NCBI RefSeq assembly: GCF_020532555.1
Contig: NZ_JAJBBR010000005.1
Span: 372,001 to 436,000, forward strand
Direction: 5' to 3'
Length of the DNA stretch: 64,000 nt
Source: Microvirga lenta
GTDB taxonomy: Bacteria; Pseudomonadota; Alphaproteobacteria; Rhizobiales; Beijerinckiaceae
Both the position numbers and the translations under genes were made by a program. Each line of letters starts with the position of its first letter. Positions within the stretch are counted from its first letter, which is position 1. The notes under the pieces are model-generated. The model did not search any database, was not told the origin of the DNA, and was given only the letters and a program-made list of their open reading frames with translations. Below, piece after piece: positions 35,261 through 43,736 of this stretch.

Positions 35261-35280
35261 TTCGGACCTGAAACCGCCGC

Positions 35281-35308
35281 CCCCGCGAAGCCACGTCGCT
35301 TCGCGGGG
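35281..35308. promoter_or_regulatory. Intercistronic hairpin after the binding-protein gene
   Basis: CCCCGCGAAGC and GCTTCGCGGGG form a perfect 11-bp stem around CACGTC, 20 bp after the stop and 71 bp before the permease start, without a T-run. Such stems usually protect the binding-protein message and lower expression of the permease. Confidence 0.7.
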
Positions 35309-35379
35309 CATATCGGCCTATCGATCATCGAGGGGCGGGCTCCCGCAAGGACCCGCTTCGAACTCAGGCGAGAACTGAC

Positions 35380-37566
35380 ATGTCACGAGCCACCCTTGGC
35401 TGGATCGTGCTGGGCTGGATCGGCTACGCCCTTTTGCCCTGGTACGGCCTGGACGGAGCCGCTTCATCCCTCGGCGATTATTTCGTGGGAAGGTCGGGCC
35501 TCGTGCACGGGCTGACGGGCGCCTGGTGGCTCCTGCCCATTCTGCTGCCGCTCGTCATGGGCTTGCGTCCTGCCTTCGCGGGCTCAGGGGAATCCGACGG
35601 CACGTGGCTCATCGCCTCCGGCCTGCTGGGTCTCGCGCTCGTCATCCTGCAGGGCTTCGCCATCGGCATGAACGGCTGGACCTTCGAGGTCCTGAAGGTC
35701 CTCTTCGGCGAGCCCGGACCGCGCCAGGACGGCATCGGCTACGGCGCGACGCTGACGCTGACGGCTTTTCTGATCGTTCTGTGCCATGGCTTCGCCGCTC
35801 GCGGGTGGTGCCGGGGCGACGCCTTCGTGACCTCGTCCATCGGCGTGGTGATCGCCCTGATCATCGTTTTCGTGTTCTTTCCCGTCAGCACCATTCTCGC
35901 CAGCGCCTTCGCCGACAACGACGGCAACTTCGCGCCCGCCGAATTCGCCGCGAAGTTCACGGACCAGTCCATCTGGGGGCTCGACTGCCTCACGAGCAAC
36001 CTGCGCTGCGGCGTGGCCTGGAACACCCTGTTCCTCGGGGTTCTGGTGGCCTTCGGGACCACGGCCCTGGGCCTCGCTTTCGCGCTGATCGCCACGCGTA
36101 CCGCCTTCCGCTACAAGAAGCTGCTGCGCGTGATGAGCGTTCTGCCCATCATCACGCCTCCCTTCGTGATCGGTCTTGCGCTCATCCTGCTGTTCGGACG
36201 ATCCGGCGCTCTGTCCGCCGTGCTGTGGGACTGGTTCGGAATTCCGCGCTCGCGCTGGATCTACGGGCTGCCCGGCATCTTCATCGCCCAGCTCCTGGCC
36301 TTCACGCCGATCGCATTCCTCGTTCTCATCGGGGTGGTGCAGGGCATCAGCCCGACTCTCGAGGAAGCGTCCCAGACCTTGCGCGCCAAGAGCTGGACGA
36401 CCTTCATGACCATCACCCTCCCGCTCATGCGGCCGGGACTGGCCAACGCCTTCCTCCTCGGCTTCGTGGAAAGCCTCGCGGATTTCGGAAACCCGCTGGT
36501 GCTGGGCGGGAACTACGAGGTTCTGTCCACCAAGATCTTCTTTGCCGTCGTCGGCGCGCAGCAGGACCAGGGGCGCGCGGCCGTGCTCTCGATCATCCTT
36601 CTGGCCTTCACGCTCGGGGCGTTCTGGCTCCAGCATGCCTGGCTCGGAAAGAAGGTCTACACGACCGTGACCGGCAAAGGCGATGCGGGCATCCCCCTCC
36701 CCCTGCCGCGGCGCGTCGCGGCGGCCTCGTATCTCACCGCCATTCCATGGGCGCTCTTCACGCTCGTGGTGTATACGATCATCGTCGTCGGCGGCTTCGT
36801 CCGCTCCATGGGCCGCGACTACACGCCCACCCTCGACCACCTCCTGACCGCCTTCCGCATCGAGAACACGGAATGGGGCCTGCATTTCTCGGGCTCCGCC
36901 TGGGATTCGTTCTTCGCCACCGTGAAGGTCGCGGCGCTTGCGGCGCCGCTGACAGCGGCGGTCGGCCTGCTCACGGCCTATCTCCTGACCCGCCAGCGCT
37001 TCTCCGGGCAGCGCGCCTTCGAGTTCGGCACCCTGCTCAGCTTCGCCATTCCCGGCACCGTGGTGGGCGTCTCCTACATTCTCGCCTTCAACGTGCCTCC
37101 CATCGAGATCACCGGGACCGGCTTCATCCTGGTCATGTGCTTCGTGTTCCGGAACATGCCGGTGGGCGTGCGCGCGGGCATCGCGACGCTGAGCCAGATC
37201 GACAAGAGCCTCGATGAGGCGTCGCTCACTCTCGGAGCACGCTCCGCCACCACCATGCGGCGCGTGGTGCTTCCCCTGCTCCGGCCTGCCGTGGTCGCGT
37301 CCCTGGTCTATTCCTTCGTGCGGGCGATGACGGCGGTGAGCGCCGTGATCTTCCTGGTGACGGCGGAGTACAACATGGCCACGACCTATATCGTCGGACG
37401 GGTCGAGGCAGGCGAGTTCGGCCTGGCGATCGCCTATTCCACCGTTCTCATCCTCGTCATGCTGCTGGCCATCGTCATGATCCAGCTCGCCGTCGGCGAG
37501 AGGCGCCTCGGACGACGCTCCGCCGCCGCCAATGCCGCTCCCGTCGCCGTCCAAGCAGTGCCATGA
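35380..37566 (+). CDS. ABC importer permease, two fused transmembrane domains (AfuB-like)
   Basis: 728 residues with about fourteen membrane helices. Both EAA loops are visible: 'EEASQTLRAKSWTTFMTITLPLMRPG' (near 330) and 'DEASLTLGARSATTMRRVVLPLLRPA' (near 610). The protein is therefore a tandem fusion of two permease domains as in FbpB/AfuB. The N-terminal four helices are an extra module before the first transport domain. It pairs with the ATPase encoded next, whose ATG overlaps its stop. Confidence 0.9.
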   Translation: MSRATLGWIVLGWIGYALLPWYGLDGAASSLGDYFVGRSGLVHGLTGAWWLLPILLPLVMGLRPAFAGSGESDGTWLIASGLLGLALVILQGFAIGMNGWTFEVLKVLFGEPGPRQDGIGYGATLTLTAFLIVLCHGFAARGWCRGDAFVTSSIGVVIALIIVFVFFPVSTILASAFADNDGNFAPAEFAAKFTDQSIWGLDCLTSNLRCGVAWNTLFLGVLVAFGTTALGLAFALIATRTAFRYKKLLRVMSVLPIITPPFVIGLALILLFGRSGALSAVLWDWFGIPRSRWIYGLPGIFIAQLLAFTPIAFLVLIGVVQGISPTLEEASQTLRAKSWTTFMTITLPLMRPGLANAFLLGFVESLADFGNPLVLGGNYEVLSTKIFFAVVGAQQDQGRAAVLSIILLAFTLGAFWLQHAWLGKKVYTTVTGKGDAGIPLPLPRRVAAASYLTAIPWALFTLVVYTIIVVGGFVRSMGRDYTPTLDHLLTAFRIENTEWGLHFSGSAWDSFFATVKVAALAAPLTAAVGLLTAYLLTRQRFSGQRAFEFGTLLSFAIPGTVVGVSYILAFNVPPIEITGTGFILVMCFVFRNMPVGVRAGIATLSQIDKSLDEASLTLGARSATTMRRVVLPLLRPAVVASLVYSFVRAMTAVSAVIFLVTAEYNMATTYIVGRVEAGEFGLAIAYSTVLILVMLLAIVMIQLAVGERRLGRRSAAANAAPVAVQAVP

Positions 37567-38678
37567 ACCAGATGACAGCCATCTCCACCCTGACCCGCCC
37601 CACCGCCTCCGGCAAGCAGGCCGCTTCGGTGGAGTTTCGCAACGTGACGAAGCGCTATGGCAGCGTCACGGCCGTGGACGACGTGTCCTTCACCATCGAG
37701 CCCGGCCAGCTGGTCACGCTGCTCGGGCCGTCCGGCTGCGGCAAGACCACCACGCTGCGCATGATCGCGGGTCTCGAGATGGTGAGCGCCGGACAGATCC
37801 TCATCGGCGGCCGCGACGTGACGAACCTCTCGGCCGCGGACAGGGACGTGAGCATGGTGTTCCAGTCCTACGCCCTTTTCCCGCATATGTCCGTGCTGGA
37901 GAACGTCGCCTACGGTCCGTCCGTTCAGGGCGCATCCAAGAAGGACGCGCAGGCGATGGCGATGGAGAAGCTCGCCCTCGTGGGCCTAACCGGTCTCGAA
38001 AAGCGCGCTCCGTCCGAACTGTCGGGAGGACAGCAGCAACGCGTGGCCGTGGCGCGCGCCCTCGTGCTCGAACCGCAGGTCCTGCTCTTCGACGAGCCGC
38101 TTTCGAACCTGGACGCCAAGCTGCGGCGGCGCGTGCGCGAGGATATCCGCGAGCTCCAGCAGAACCTCAACCTGACCGTGGCCTACGTCACCCATGACCA
38201 GGAGGAGGCGCTGGCCGTCTCCGACCGGATCATCGTGATGTCGAATTCCCGCATCGCCCAGACCGGCACCCCGCGCGAACTCTACGAGGAACCGGCGGAT
38301 CTCTTCGTGGCCGACTTCATCGGCGATGCCAACATCCTGAACGGCACGGTCGTGGAGCTGGCCGGGCCCCGGGCCCATGTGCAGATCGACCGATTGGAGA
38401 TCGACCTCCCCCACCGCGGCGTGATGCAGGGGCCCGTCAAGCTCGCCGTGCGGCCGGATGCCGTTCTGCTGAACGAGGGGGCGGCCGGGCCGGGAGAGGT
38501 CTCCGGTCAGGTCAAAAAGGCCTCCTATCTCGGCACTCAGATCGAGTACGAGGTTGCAAGCCCCATGGGCGAATTGTTCGTGGTGCAGTACGGCCGCAGG
38601 GAGCCGATCGCCCCGGGAACGGCGGTTTCCATCTCCCTCGACCGGCAGCGCGGTGTCGCCATCGTTCCGGGCGCATGA
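37563..38678 (+). CDS. ABC importer ATP-binding protein (AfuC-like)
   Basis: 371 residues. Walker A 'GPSGCGKTTTLRM', Q-loop 'FQSYALFPHMS', signature 'LSGGQQQR', Walker B 'VLLFDEPLSNLD' and H-loop 'THDQEEAL', followed by a C-terminal TOBE domain (about 280-370). ATG overlaps the permease stop (ATGA). It energises import by the complex formed with the two preceding proteins. The gene ends 3 bp from the convergent channel gene. Confidence 0.92.
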   Translation: MNQMTAISTLTRPTASGKQAASVEFRNVTKRYGSVTAVDDVSFTIEPGQLVTLLGPSGCGKTTTLRMIAGLEMVSAGQILIGGRDVTNLSAADRDVSMVFQSYALFPHMSVLENVAYGPSVQGASKKDAQAMAMEKLALVGLTGLEKRAPSELSGGQQQRVAVARALVLEPQVLLFDEPLSNLDAKLRRRVREDIRELQQNLNLTVAYVTHDQEEALAVSDRIIVMSNSRIAQTGTPRELYEEPADLFVADFIGDANILNGTVVELAGPRAHVQIDRLEIDLPHRGVMQGPVKLAVRPDAVLLNEGAAGPGEVSGQVKKASYLGTQIEYEVASPMGELFVVQYGRREPIAPGTAVSISLDRQRGVAIVPGA

Positions 38679-38681
38679 GGG

Positions 38682-39449
38682 TCAGACCGCTCCCTCGTCC
38701 GGAATGTTGAGGATCGTTCCGCACGCCTTGCAATGGACCGCATCCCTGTCGTGCCGCAGCAATCCGCAGACGGGGCAAGGGTGGCGCACCTTGTTGGGCC
38801 GCAACAATACCTGGACCAGCCGCAGGAACAGGGTCACGCCGAAGATCATGATGGCCACGGACAGCAGGTGCCCGAGGGTTCCGGTGAGGGTGATGTCGCC
38901 GAAGCCCGTCGTGGTCAAAGCCGCGATGGTGAAATAAAGCGCGTCGACGTAGTTGCCGATCTTCGGGTTCGACCAATGCTGCGTCTCGTAGACGAAGCCC
39001 GTCATGATGAAGATGAACACCCCCAGATTGACCGTCGCGACGATCAGGTCCTCGTTCCGGCGGAAGAAAGGACTGTCGGCGCGCAGGCGCACGAGCAACT
39101 GATAGGTGCGCAGGAGCCTGACCGTGCGGAGGATGCGCAGGAATCCGATGCCCTCCCCCGCGACGGGCGCGAGGAACGACACGATGGCAGCCACGTCGGC
39201 CAGGGTGACGGGATGCGCGAAGTCCTTCCACCGGTTGCGGCTGATGGCGATGCGGGCGGAGAAATCGGCCAGCACGATGAGGCCGATGACCACATCGACC
39301 ACCTCCAGCACGATCGTGCGGGGGAGGAAGGAGGAGACGACGATGAAGAGGATCGTCGTCAGGTCGAAAACCAGCAGGCCGTAACGGAAGCGATGCGCCT
39401 CGGGCGTGTCGCCCTCGTAGAGAGCCCTCAGCTTTTCGATCACCCGCAT
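38682..39449 (-). CDS. Voltage-gated-type potassium channel with C-terminal zinc ribbon
   Basis: 255 residues. Six membrane helices: S4 carries regular arginines ('FLRILRTVRLLRTYQLLVRLR', about 103-123), the pore helix and selectivity filter read 'TTTGFGDIT' (about 179-187), and S6 follows. The cytoplasmic tail has 'CPVCGLLRHDRDAVHCKACG' with Cys225, 228, 240 and 243, a zinc-ribbon knuckle. ATG 39449 starts the conserved part, although the frame is open far upstream. It conducts K+; the filter GFG in place of GYG is common in bacteria. Confidence 0.85.
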   Translation of the reverse strand: MRVIEKLRALYEGDTPEAHRFRYGLLVFDLTTILFIVVSSFLPRTIVLEVVDVVIGLIVLADFSARIAISRNRWKDFAHPVTLADVAAIVSFLAPVAGEGIGFLRILRTVRLLRTYQLLVRLRADSPFFRRNEDLIVATVNLGVFIFIMTGFVYETQHWSNPKIGNYVDALYFTIAALTTTGFGDITLTGTLGHLLSVAIMIFGVTLFLRLVQVLLRPNKVRHPCPVCGLLRHDRDAVHCKACGTILNIPDEGAV

Positions 39450-39623
39450 GGGGGGAACTCGCGTGGCGGGCGGGGAATGTCCTGGGCGATAGGCAAGGGC
39501 GACGCTCGGTAACGGTTTATCGGCTGGCGATTTATCTATAAGGCAGAGGCGGGATTCCAACAGGGGCCTCGAACAAGCTCGGCCGTCCGCACGGATGGCC
39601 CCAACGCGACTGACGGGACGACG

Positions 39624-40283
39624 ATGCTCAAAGCTCTGATTTTCGACATGGACGGCACTCTGGTGCACAGCGATCCGACGCATCTGGAGGCCTTCGCCGA
39701 GATCCTGGGGCCGGAAGGCGTCGTGATCGACGAGGAACTGTACCGCTCCTCCATCATCGGCCGGACCAACGAGGCGATTTTCGCGTCCCTGCTGCCCCAC
39801 CGGACGGTGGAGGAACATGTGGCCTTCGCCGACCGCAAGGAGGCCGCCTTCCGCCGCATGGCCCTGGACCTCAAGCCCCTGGACGGCTTGGTCGATCTCC
39901 TCGACTGGGCCGAGGCGCGCGGGATCGGGATCGCCCTCGTCACCAATGCCCCGGTTCTCAACGCCACCCACATGCTCGACGTGCTGGGGCTGGCCCAGCG
40001 CTTCTCCGTCAAGATCACCATCGAGGAGGTGGAGCGCGGCAAACCCGACCCCCTGCCCTATCTCACCGCCCTCCGGAGGCTGGGGCTTGGCCCGGAGGAA
40101 GCCATCGCCTTCGAGGATTCCCCTTCAGGCATGAAGGCGGCCAAGGCCGCCGGCCTCTTCTCCTTCGGTGTCCTCACCGGCCTGACGGCCGAGGAGATGA
40201 AGGGCTTCGGGGCCGACCGGTCCATCGCGGATTTCCACGACCCGGCCCTCTGGGAGATTCTGGAGCGCCGGGTGGCAGCCTGA
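39624..40283 (+). CDS. HAD-superfamily phosphatase (beta-phosphoglucomutase-like)
   Basis: 219 residues. Motif I 'FDMDGTLVHSDP' (8-19) with nucleophile Asp, motif II 'VTNAP', motif III 'KPDPLPYL' and motif IV 'AFEDSPSGMKAAKAAG'. The four-helix cap inserted after motif I marks it as subfamily IA, close to phosphoglycolate phosphatase or beta-phosphoglucomutase. A role on sugar phosphates would fit with the neighbouring importer but is not shown. Its gene is divergent to the channel gene. Confidence 0.88.
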   Translation: MLKALIFDMDGTLVHSDPTHLEAFAEILGPEGVVIDEELYRSSIIGRTNEAIFASLLPHRTVEEHVAFADRKEAAFRRMALDLKPLDGLVDLLDWAEARGIGIALVTNAPVLNATHMLDVLGLAQRFSVKITIEEVERGKPDPLPYLTALRRLGLGPEEAIAFEDSPSGMKAAKAAGLFSFGVLTGLTAEEMKGFGADRSIADFHDPALWEILERRVAA

Positions 40284-40527
40284 ACGACACGCATCCATTG
40301 TCGCTCGGTGGCCGTGCCCGGCACGGCCTTTCCGGGCGCCATTGCAGCCCACCCGTCAGCAACACGCTTGCGATTTCGTTGAAACGGTTCGGACCTTCTC
40401 CGAGTTGGACCACGGTCTGGGCGCTGAAAAGTGCCCTTGAAGCCTATGGCGAAACCGAGTTCGACGAAGCATTGTTGCAAGGCGGACCTGGAATCTCCTC
40501 CTCTCGGACGCAAATTCAGGAAAACCG

Positions 40528-41094
40528 ATGACGCTCAAGCTTCACACCATCATCTGCAGCACGCGCCCCGGCCGGGCCGGGCCCATGATCGCCGAGTGGT
40601 TTCATGCAAAGGCTGCAGAGCATGGGAAGTTCGAGCCGGTGCTGGTGGACCTCGCCGATTTCGACCTGCCGCTCCTGGACGAGCCCCATCATCCGCGGCT
40701 GCAGAAATACGAGCATGACCATACGAAGGCCTGGAGCGCCAGCGTTCACGCCGCCGATGCCTTCGTGTTCGTGACGCCGGAATACAATTACGGCTCGCCG
40801 CCGTCCCTCCTGAACGCCCTGAACTACGTCTACAAGGAGTGGAACTACAAGCCTGCGGGCTTCGTCAGCTATGGCGGCGTCTCGGGCGGACTTCGTTCGG
40901 TCCAGATGTCAAAACAGGTGGTGACGGCGCTCAAGATGATGCCGATGACGGAGGGCATTCCGATCCCGAACTATGCCCAGTTCCTCGACGAGGAGAAGAA
41001 CTTCAGGCCCAACGAGCTGGTCGAGAGATCCGTGAAGCCGATGCTGGACGAACTCCACCGCTGGGCCGAGGCGCTGAAGCCGATGCGGGGCTGA
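40528..41094 (+). CDS. NADPH-dependent FMN reductase
   Basis: 188 residues of the flavodoxin-like NAD(P)H:FMN/quinone reductase family. The N-terminal 'ICSTRPGRAGPMIAEWF' binds the FMN phosphate; 'FVTPEYNYGSPPSLLNALNYVYKEW' and 'VSYGGVSGGLRSVQ' complete the FMN site. It probably reduces flavins, quinones or azo/nitro compounds in the cytoplasm. It is alone on the plus strand and converges on the amino-alcohol operon, separated by its terminator. Confidence 0.9.
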   Translation: MTLKLHTIICSTRPGRAGPMIAEWFHAKAAEHGKFEPVLVDLADFDLPLLDEPHHPRLQKYEHDHTKAWSASVHAADAFVFVTPEYNYGSPPSLLNALNYVYKEWNYKPAGFVSYGGVSGGLRSVQMSKQVVTALKMMPMTEGIPIPNYAQFLDEEKNFRPNELVERSVKPMLDELHRWAEALKPMRG

Positions 41095-41102
41095 TCCGCT
41101 CG

Positions 41103-41136
41103 AAAAAAACGGCACCGCCGACGCCGACGGTGCCGT
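41103..41136 (-). terminator. Rho-independent terminator of the 47.5-41.2 kb operon
   Basis: On the minus strand ACGGCACCG and CGGTGCCGT form a stem (41109-41117 with 41128-41136), followed by seven T. It lies 25 bp after the last gene of the operon. Confidence 0.85.
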
Positions 41137-41160
41137 CTGTTATGCAGCCTCAGGAGCGTG

Positions 41161-42324
41161 TCAGACGCGTCCCGCCAGCGCGTTCTCGTAGAGCTTGCGG
41201 GCGCTCTCCCTCGTGATCGGCACCGGATTGCCGCCAGCCGTCGGATCGTCCGGAGCCATGGCGGACATCTCGTCGAAGCGGGCGCTGTCGATCTTGATGC
41301 CCTCCAGCGTGTGCGGCACGCCGAGATCCTTGCGCAGCTTCAACACCCAGTCGAGGAAGGCCTGGAACGACGGCTCCAGCCCCAGATAGGCGGCGAGCCG
41401 CTCGATCTTCGCTTCGATGGCCTCACGGTTGTAGACCAGCACGTAGGGCATGAAGACCGCGTTGGTGAGGCCGTGATGGGTGTCGTAGAGCGCGCCCGCC
41501 GGATGCGACAGGGCGTGGATGGCGCCCAGCCCCTTCTGGAAGGCGGTGGCGCCCATGGCGGCGGCCGACATCATGTTGGCGCGGGCCTCGATGTCCTTGC
41601 CGTCCTTGTAGGCGCGAGGCAGGTATTCCTTCACGAGGCGGATGCCTTCGACCGCGATGCCGTCCGCCATCGGATGGTAGCCGGGCGCGCAATAGGCTTC
41701 GATGCAGTGGGCGAGCGCATCGAGGCCGGTGCCGGCCGTGATGTGGGGCGGCATCCCCACGGTGAGCTCGGGGTCGCAGATCACGATCTTCGGCATCATC
41801 AGCGGATGGAAGATCACCTTCTTGGTATGCGTGGCCTCCTGCGTGATCACGCCGGCGCGGCCCACTTCCGAACCGGTGCCCGCCGTGGTCGGCACCGCGA
41901 TGATCGGCAGGATGCCCTTGGGATCTGCGCGGGTCCACCAATCGCCGATATCCTCGAAGTCCCACATGGGACGGGTCTGGCCCGCCATGAACGCGATGAC
42001 CTTGCCGGCATCGAGGGCGGAGCCGCCCCCGAAGGCGACCACGCCGTCATGGCTGCCGGCCTTGAGGGCTTCGAGCCCCTTGTAGACGTTCGTCTCGACC
42101 GGGTTCGGCTTGATGTCCGAGAAGATCGCCGCCTTGAGGCCGGCGGCGGTGAGCTGGTCGAGCGCGGCCTTCGTCATCGGCTGCGTCGCCAGGAACGGGT
42201 CGGTGACCACGAGCGGGGCCGACATGCCCACCGCGCGGCAGGCCTCGGCCAGCTCCGAGATGCGGCCGGCGCCGAAGCGCACCGGGGTCGGGTAGTTCCA
42301 ATTCGAGCGAGGAGAAGCGGTCAT
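41161..42324 (-). CDS. Iron-containing alcohol dehydrogenase
   Basis: 387 residues of family III. NAD-binding 'VAFGGGSALDAGKV', 'PTTAGTGSEVGRAGV', and the metal site Asp/His set in 'TAGTGLDALAHCIEAYCAPGYHPMADG' and 'LGAIHALSHPAGALYDTHHGLTNA'. It oxidises a primary alcohol to an aldehyde with NAD+. The start ATG 42324 is 8 bp after the aldehyde dehydrogenase stop, so the two act in sequence. It is the last gene of the operon. In context the alcohol may be a gamma-glutamylated amino alcohol. Confidence 0.92.
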   Translation of the reverse strand: MTASPRSNWNYPTPVRFGAGRISELAEACRAVGMSAPLVVTDPFLATQPMTKAALDQLTAAGLKAAIFSDIKPNPVETNVYKGLEALKAGSHDGVVAFGGGSALDAGKVIAFMAGQTRPMWDFEDIGDWWTRADPKGILPIIAVPTTAGTGSEVGRAGVITQEATHTKKVIFHPLMMPKIVICDPELTVGMPPHITAGTGLDALAHCIEAYCAPGYHPMADGIAVEGIRLVKEYLPRAYKDGKDIEARANMMSAAAMGATAFQKGLGAIHALSHPAGALYDTHHGLTNAVFMPYVLVYNREAIEAKIERLAAYLGLEPSFQAFLDWVLKLRKDLGVPHTLEGIKIDSARFDEMSAMAPDDPTAGGNPVPITRESARKLYENALAGRV

Positions 42325-42332
42325 CGTTGAAC

Positions 42333-43727
42333 TCAAAGCGCGTGGCGCAGGTGGTAGGATTTGGGACGGGTGAGCGACTCGTAGGCCAGCCGCGACAGGC
42401 TCGCGCCGCGGCCGGTATCCTTCACGCCGGTCCAGGCGAGAGCGGGATCGAGATAGTCGCAGCGGTTCATGAACACGGTGCCGGTTTCAAGCCGGTCGCC
42501 GATGGCTTCAGCCGCATCGACGTCCGAGGTCCAGATGGCGGCGGACAGGCCGTAGGGCGAGTCGTTCATGAGACGGATCGCCTCCTGGTCGCCCGCGACC
42601 TTCATGATGCCGACGGTCGGTCCGAAGCTCTCGTCGCGCATCACGCTCATGGAATGGTCCACGCCGGTCAGCACCTGCGGCGCGAGATAGGCGGTGTCGC
42701 CCACATCCGCCGGGAAGGCCTTGGGGTCGATATGCGCCTTGGCGCCCCTGGCCACCGCTTCCGCATTCTGCCGGCGCACGAGATCGGCGAAGCGCTTGTG
42801 CGCCATCGGCCCCAGGGTCGTCGCCTCCTCCAGGGGATTGCCGAGAACGTACTTGTTCACGAGGTCGACCGCGCCCTCCACGAATCGATCGTAATGCTTC
42901 TCGTGCACGTAGATCCGCTCGATGCCGCAGCAGCACTGACCCGAGTTGAAGAACGCGCCGTCCACGAGATTCTCGATGGCGTGGTCGATATCGGCATCCT
43001 CGCGCACATAGGCCGGATCCTTGCCGCCGAGCTCGAGCCCGAGCGACGTGAAGGTGCCCGCCGCCGCGCGCTCGATGGAGCGCCCGCCGGAGACGGAGCC
43101 GGTGAAGTTGCAGTGATCCACGAGTCCTGCGCCCAGGATGCGGCTCGTCTGGTCGTGGCTCAGCACGAGGTTCTGGAACAGGCCCTTGGGCATTCCGGCG
43201 CGGTCCATCGCCATCTGGAAGCGCTCGCCCGCGAGCAGGGTCTGCGAGGCGTGCTTGAGGAGCACCGCATTTCCGGCCATGAGGGCCGGCACGATGGTGT
43301 TGATGGCCGTGAGATACGGATAGTTCCAGGGGGCGATGACGAGAACGAGCCCCACCGGCTCGCGCTTGATCATGCGGCGGAAGCCCGGCTTCTCGTCGTC
43401 GGCGGGAATGGGCCTGAGACTCTGTTCCGCGATGCGGATCATGTAGCGCGCCCGCTCCTCGACCCCGCGGAACTCGCCGCCGTAGCGCACGGGACGGCCC
43501 ATCATCTGGGCGATCTCGGGCACCACCTCCTGGTTCATGGCGAGCAGCGCATCGAGGAAGGCCTCCACCTTCCTGGCGCGCTCCGGCAGGGGCGCGTTGC
43601 GCCACTCCCTTTGCGCCTCGCGGGCCGCGGTGACGGCGGCATCGATGGCGGCCTCGGACATGATCGGCCGGCGAACGAGTTCGCGCCCGTCGATCGGGGA
43701 AATGCAGACGATATCGGTGTCGGCCAT
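42333..43727 (-). CDS. Aldehyde dehydrogenase family protein
   Basis: 464 residues. 'APWNYPYLTAINTIVPALMAGNAVLLKHA' (NAD binding), catalytic Glu in 'GLELGGKDPAYV', nucleophilic Cys in 'FNSGQCCCGIERIYV' and 'DESFGPTVGIMK' near the end. It oxidises the aldehyde made by its neighbour to the acid. Gaps of 8-9 bp to the genes on both sides show a tight operon. The three consecutive Cys at the active site are normal for this branch. Confidence 0.92.
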   Translation of the reverse strand: MADTDIVCISPIDGRELVRRPIMSEAAIDAAVTAAREAQREWRNAPLPERARKVEAFLDALLAMNQEVVPEIAQMMGRPVRYGGEFRGVEERARYMIRIAEQSLRPIPADDEKPGFRRMIKREPVGLVLVIAPWNYPYLTAINTIVPALMAGNAVLLKHASQTLLAGERFQMAMDRAGMPKGLFQNLVLSHDQTSRILGAGLVDHCNFTGSVSGGRSIERAAAGTFTSLGLELGGKDPAYVREDADIDHAIENLVDGAFFNSGQCCCGIERIYVHEKHYDRFVEGAVDLVNKYVLGNPLEEATTLGPMAHKRFADLVRRQNAEAVARGAKAHIDPKAFPADVGDTAYLAPQVLTGVDHSMSVMRDESFGPTVGIMKVAGDQEAIRLMNDSPYGLSAAIWTSDVDAAEAIGDRLETGTVFMNRCDYLDPALAWTGVKDTGRGASLSRLAYESLTRPKSYHLRHAL

Positions 43728-43736
43728 GGTCCTGCT

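Noticed and set aside
35584..37554. 656-codon minus-strand frame
   Set aside because: Antisense shadow of the AfuB-like permease; composition is Glu/Gly/Arg/His-rich without domains.
34214..38678. Plain annotation as an iron(III) importer
   Set aside because: Family resemblance exists, but the visible His/Asp/Glu set and lack of a clear tyrosine pair make sugar phosphate at least as likely; I left the substrate open.
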